This document shows positions 63,410 through 64,000 of a stretch of DNA of 64,000 nt, piece by piece; position 1 is the stretch's first letter; every line of letters starts with the position of its first letter. The notes beneath the pieces are model-generated. The model worked only from the letters and a program-made list of their open reading frames with translations, was not told the origin of the DNA and made no database searches. The translations under genes were made by a program, and so were the position numbers. Origin of the DNA: Lederbergia citrisecunda (GTDB lineage Bacteria > Bacillota > Bacilli > Bacillales > Bacillaceae_C); assembly GCF_018343695.1 (NCBI RefSeq), contig NZ_JAGYPJ010000001.1, forward strand, positions 186,001 to 250,000. Reading direction: 5' to 3'.

Positions 63410-63796
63410 ATGGCAGCAGATTTCGAAGCTTCAAAACCAATATATTTGCAGATTGCAGATCATATTTTTCAAAAGATTGTCCGTAAAGAAATAAAACCAG
63501 GAGACAAATTGTCATCTGTACGTGAAATGGCAATTCAATTAGGTGTTAACCCAAATACCATTCAACGTTCGTATACAGAAATGGAGAGGATGGGAGTAGT
63601 GGAAACGAAACGAGGTCAAGGAACTTTTGTCTTAGAAAGAGATAGTATTGTGGAGGAGTTACTACTGACAATGCAAAAGGAAATTATTACTCAGTTCGTG
63701 AAAAGCATGGAAGAGCTTGGATTTTCTAAAGAAGAGATGATACATGGATTGCAATCATTTTTAAGTGAGGGGGATACGAATGGCGATCCAATTTAA
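63410..63796 (+). CDS. ytrA: YtrA-type GntR-family repressor
   Basis: A roughly 128-residue protein. N-terminal winged HTH (FEASKPIYLQIADHIFQKIVRKEIKPGDKLSSVREMAIQLGVNPNTIQRSYTEMERMGVVETKRGQGTFV), then a short C-terminal helical dimerisation part, as in the YtrA subfamily. It should bind the 18-bp inverted repeat at 62559-62600. GGAGGT lies 9-10 nt before ATG 63410. It overlaps the ATPase gene. Confidence 0.9.
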   Translation: MAADFEASKPIYLQIADHIFQKIVRKEIKPGDKLSSVREMAIQLGVNPNTIQRSYTEMERMGVVETKRGQGTFVLERDSIVEELLLTMQKEIITQFVKSMEELGFSKEEMIHGLQSFLSEGDTNGDPI

Positions 63797-64000
63797 TCAA
63801 GTAACGAAGAAGTATGGTTCGGAAAAGGCTTTGGATAATGTAACCCTCCAGCTTCAAGCTGGAAAAATTTACGGATTGCTAGGTCCTAACGGAAGTGGAA
63901 AATCAACTACTTTAAAACTGATTGCGGGGCTTGTATACCCAAGTAGTGGGGCGGTGACCGTTCTTGGTGAAGAAGTGACAAGAAGAATAAGCAGGAAGGT
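63780..64000 (+). CDS. ABC transporter ATP-binding protein, N-terminal fragment
   Basis: The first 73 residues of an ABC ATPase. Start MAIQFNQVTKKYGSEKALDN; Walker A LLGPNGSGKSTTLKL near residue 37. GAGGGGG precedes ATG 63780. It overlaps the regulator's end by 17 bp and runs off the right edge of the window. Likely the YtrB-like partner of permease 62616. Confidence 0.92.
   Translation, partial: MAIQFNQVTKKYGSEKALDNVTLQLQAGKIYGLLGPNGSGKSTTLKLIAGLVYPSSGAVTVLGEEVTRRISRK

Overview
The window is a low-GC Gram-positive chromosome segment, most likely from a spore-forming member of the Bacillaceae. The evidence is B. subtilis-like proteins (LutR/LutABC, SerA, Hom-ThrC-ThrB, YugJ-type dehydrogenase, MgsA, QueT, YezD, YtrA) combined with Bacillus-style RNA control (preQ1-I, SAM-I and T-box leaders), AGGAGG-type ribosome sites and frequent TTG/GTG starts. 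I saw no rRNA, tRNA or CRISPR array.

Layout. 1-6155 is a glycan-cleaving block: the end of a GH29 fucosidase, a GH95 fucosidase and a GH123-like hydrolase, with an IS3-family element in between. 6314-10693 is lutR and lutABC (L-lactate oxidation), separated by a 52-bp tandem-repeat array. 10962-21904 is a carbohydrate locus: a ROK repressor, two xylose-isomerase-like TIM-barrel proteins, four Gfo/Idh/MocA oxidoreductases and a CUT1 sugar ABC importer without its own ATPase. The repressor gene and the importer genes have matching promoters, each followed by the same 27-bp box. 22088-24815 holds a DUF1499-like protein, an RsbR-type STAS protein, preQ1-riboswitch-queT and SAM-riboswitch-yezD. 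25581-31317 is a six-gene ABC-transporter/ECF-sigma operon with an ECF-type promoter. 31356-41165 carries small proteins, a HAD protein, serA under a T-box, a Gfo oxidoreductase, a large TPR-like protein, mgsA, a GrpB protein and a spore-protein-like peptide. 41451-46159 has an ECF sigma/anti-sigma pair, an FtsH paralogue and a polysaccharide deacetylase. 46223-49452 is an IS3-family element interrupted by an IS256-family element. 49626-53531 is a two-component system between two lipoproteins. 53527-54866 is bounded by about 80-bp inverted repeats. 55453-59978 is a butanol-dehydrogenase-like gene and hom-thrC-thrB. 60157-64000 has a hydrolase, a 3-methyladenine glycosylase and the start of a YtrA-type ABC operon.

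How the parts may work together. The fucosidases and the GH123-like enzyme lack signal peptides, so they probably act on imported oligosaccharides. The ROK locus has the composition expected for import of a glycoside and its oxidation and isomerisation by NAD(P)-linked enzymes. LutABC could consume L-lactate, a possible end product of deoxyhexose breakdown; that link is inference.

Most unusual structure. (i) Four intergenic tandem arrays plus a two-unit remnant have 51-52 bp (one 41 bp) units sharing a TGTCC-type core. (ii) Both IS3-family elements sit in the loop of a Rho-independent terminator. (iii) The IS256-family insertion left an 8-bp duplication, which allows the broken transposase gene to be restored on paper. 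(iv) A roughly 145-bp dispersed repeat shows compensatory base changes. (v) An ABC/ECF operon encodes a permease with what looks like a degenerate M1-peptidase domain.
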